From NCBI GenBank assembly GCA_017963875.1, contig JAGCTA010000207.1, positions 1-6,725 on the forward strand: 6,725 nt of DNA, written 5' to 3'. The DNA comes from Victivallales bacterium. GTDB taxonomy: Bacteria > Verrucomicrobiota > Lentisphaeria > Oligosphaerales > Oligosphaeraceae. The notes beneath the pieces are model-generated. The model was not told the origin of the DNA. It saw only the letters and a list, made by a program, of their open reading frames with translations, and made no database searches. Shown here in pieces: positions 6,666 to 6,725 of the stretch (its first letter is position 1; every line of letters starts with the position of its first letter). A program made the translations under genes and the position numbers.

Positions 6666-6725
6666 TTATTAGCAGTGGTTCAGTTTGCAATCGCGTGGCG
6701 CGGAATTGATGAGGAGGCTCGTCCC
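6657..6725 (+). CDS. Possible start of a divergent gene running off the right edge (doubtful)
   Basis: On the plus strand an ATG at 6657 opens a frame of 23 codons that reaches the window edge without a stop (MGQLLAVVQFAIAWRGIDEE...). If real, it would be transcribed away from the operon and the A+T-rich stretch to its left would be a shared promoter region. There is no Shine-Dalgarno sequence before the ATG, and 23 open codons are easily obtained by chance. Confidence 0.18.
   Translation, partial: MGQLLAVVQFAIAWRGIDEEARP

Larger units (their letters stand above)
6384..6725. other. Upstream region of the operon, no convincing gene
   Basis: 342 bases lie upstream of the preferred start of the first gene. 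From 6541 to 6660 the sequence is about 62% A+T by hand count, richer than the genes, as expected for a promoter region. I found no convincing paired -35/-10 hexamers in the leftward direction and no hairpin followed by a T run. Bases 6384-6506 can be read as a 41-residue N-terminal extension of the beta-grasp protein. Three edge readings compete at the right end and none is compelling: a leftward frame open from the edge to a TAA at 6582-6580; a leftward frame ending in tandem TAATAA at 6671-6666; and a rightward ATG at 6657 open to the edge. The operon promoter most likely lies here, but I cannot place it. Confidence 0.5.

Noticed and set aside
6663..6690. TTGCAA ... TAATAA as a leftward promoter
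   Set aside because: The spacing is 13 bases and the -10 match is poor; shifting to 16-17 bases gives no better hexamer.
1..6725. CRISPR arrays, tRNA or rRNA genes, transposases
   Set aside because: I saw no regularly spaced repeats, no RNA gene sequence and no transposase motif on either strand.

Overview
The window holds one leftward (minus-strand) gene cluster. Read in transcription order it encodes: a small protein that looks like a MoaD/ThiS-type beta-grasp (ubiquitin-fold) protein (6383 to 5964); a giant DUF5724/DUF4132/DUF7737 protein of the MolR/YehI superfamily (5952 to 946, about 1668 residues); a single-pass membrane protein with a pseudopilin-like outer domain (897 to 322); and a two-helix membrane protein with the start of a zinc-ribbon motif, cut by the left edge (305 to <1). 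The gaps are 11, 48 and 16 bases. No terminator is visible between the genes, and three of the four have a clear Shine-Dalgarno sequence, so they are probably one transcript.

Organism: bacterial, roughly 50% G+C in the genes. Standard Shine-Dalgarno sequences and a type II secretion/pseudopilin-like protein without an obvious cleavage motif would suit the Lentisphaerota/Planctomycetota-Verrucomicrobia side of the tree. That is an inference from protein style only; a Gram-positive gut lineage is not excluded.

Region by region: 1-305 is the truncated membrane/zinc-ribbon gene; 322-897 the membrane-anchored pseudopilin-like gene; 898-945 a short spacer carrying an excellent ribosome binding site; 946-5952 the giant gene; 5964-6383 the beta-grasp-like gene; 6384-6725 an upstream region, A+T rich between about 6541 and 6660, with no convincing gene. 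That last region holds a short TTG-started ORF with an acidic, aromatic tail, a 6-2-6 dyad, and possible edges of neighbouring genes on either strand.

How they may work together (inference): the giant protein's long helical/HEAT-like N-terminal part looks like a scaffold in front of the conserved DUF4132 core, and the small beta-grasp protein is translated immediately before it, so the two may be partners. The two membrane proteins downstream could tie this cytosolic pair to the envelope. None of these functions is established. The most interesting feature is the tight pairing of a ubiquitin-fold protein that lacks a C-terminal di-glycine with a DUF4132 giant that lacks the usual WGR domain.
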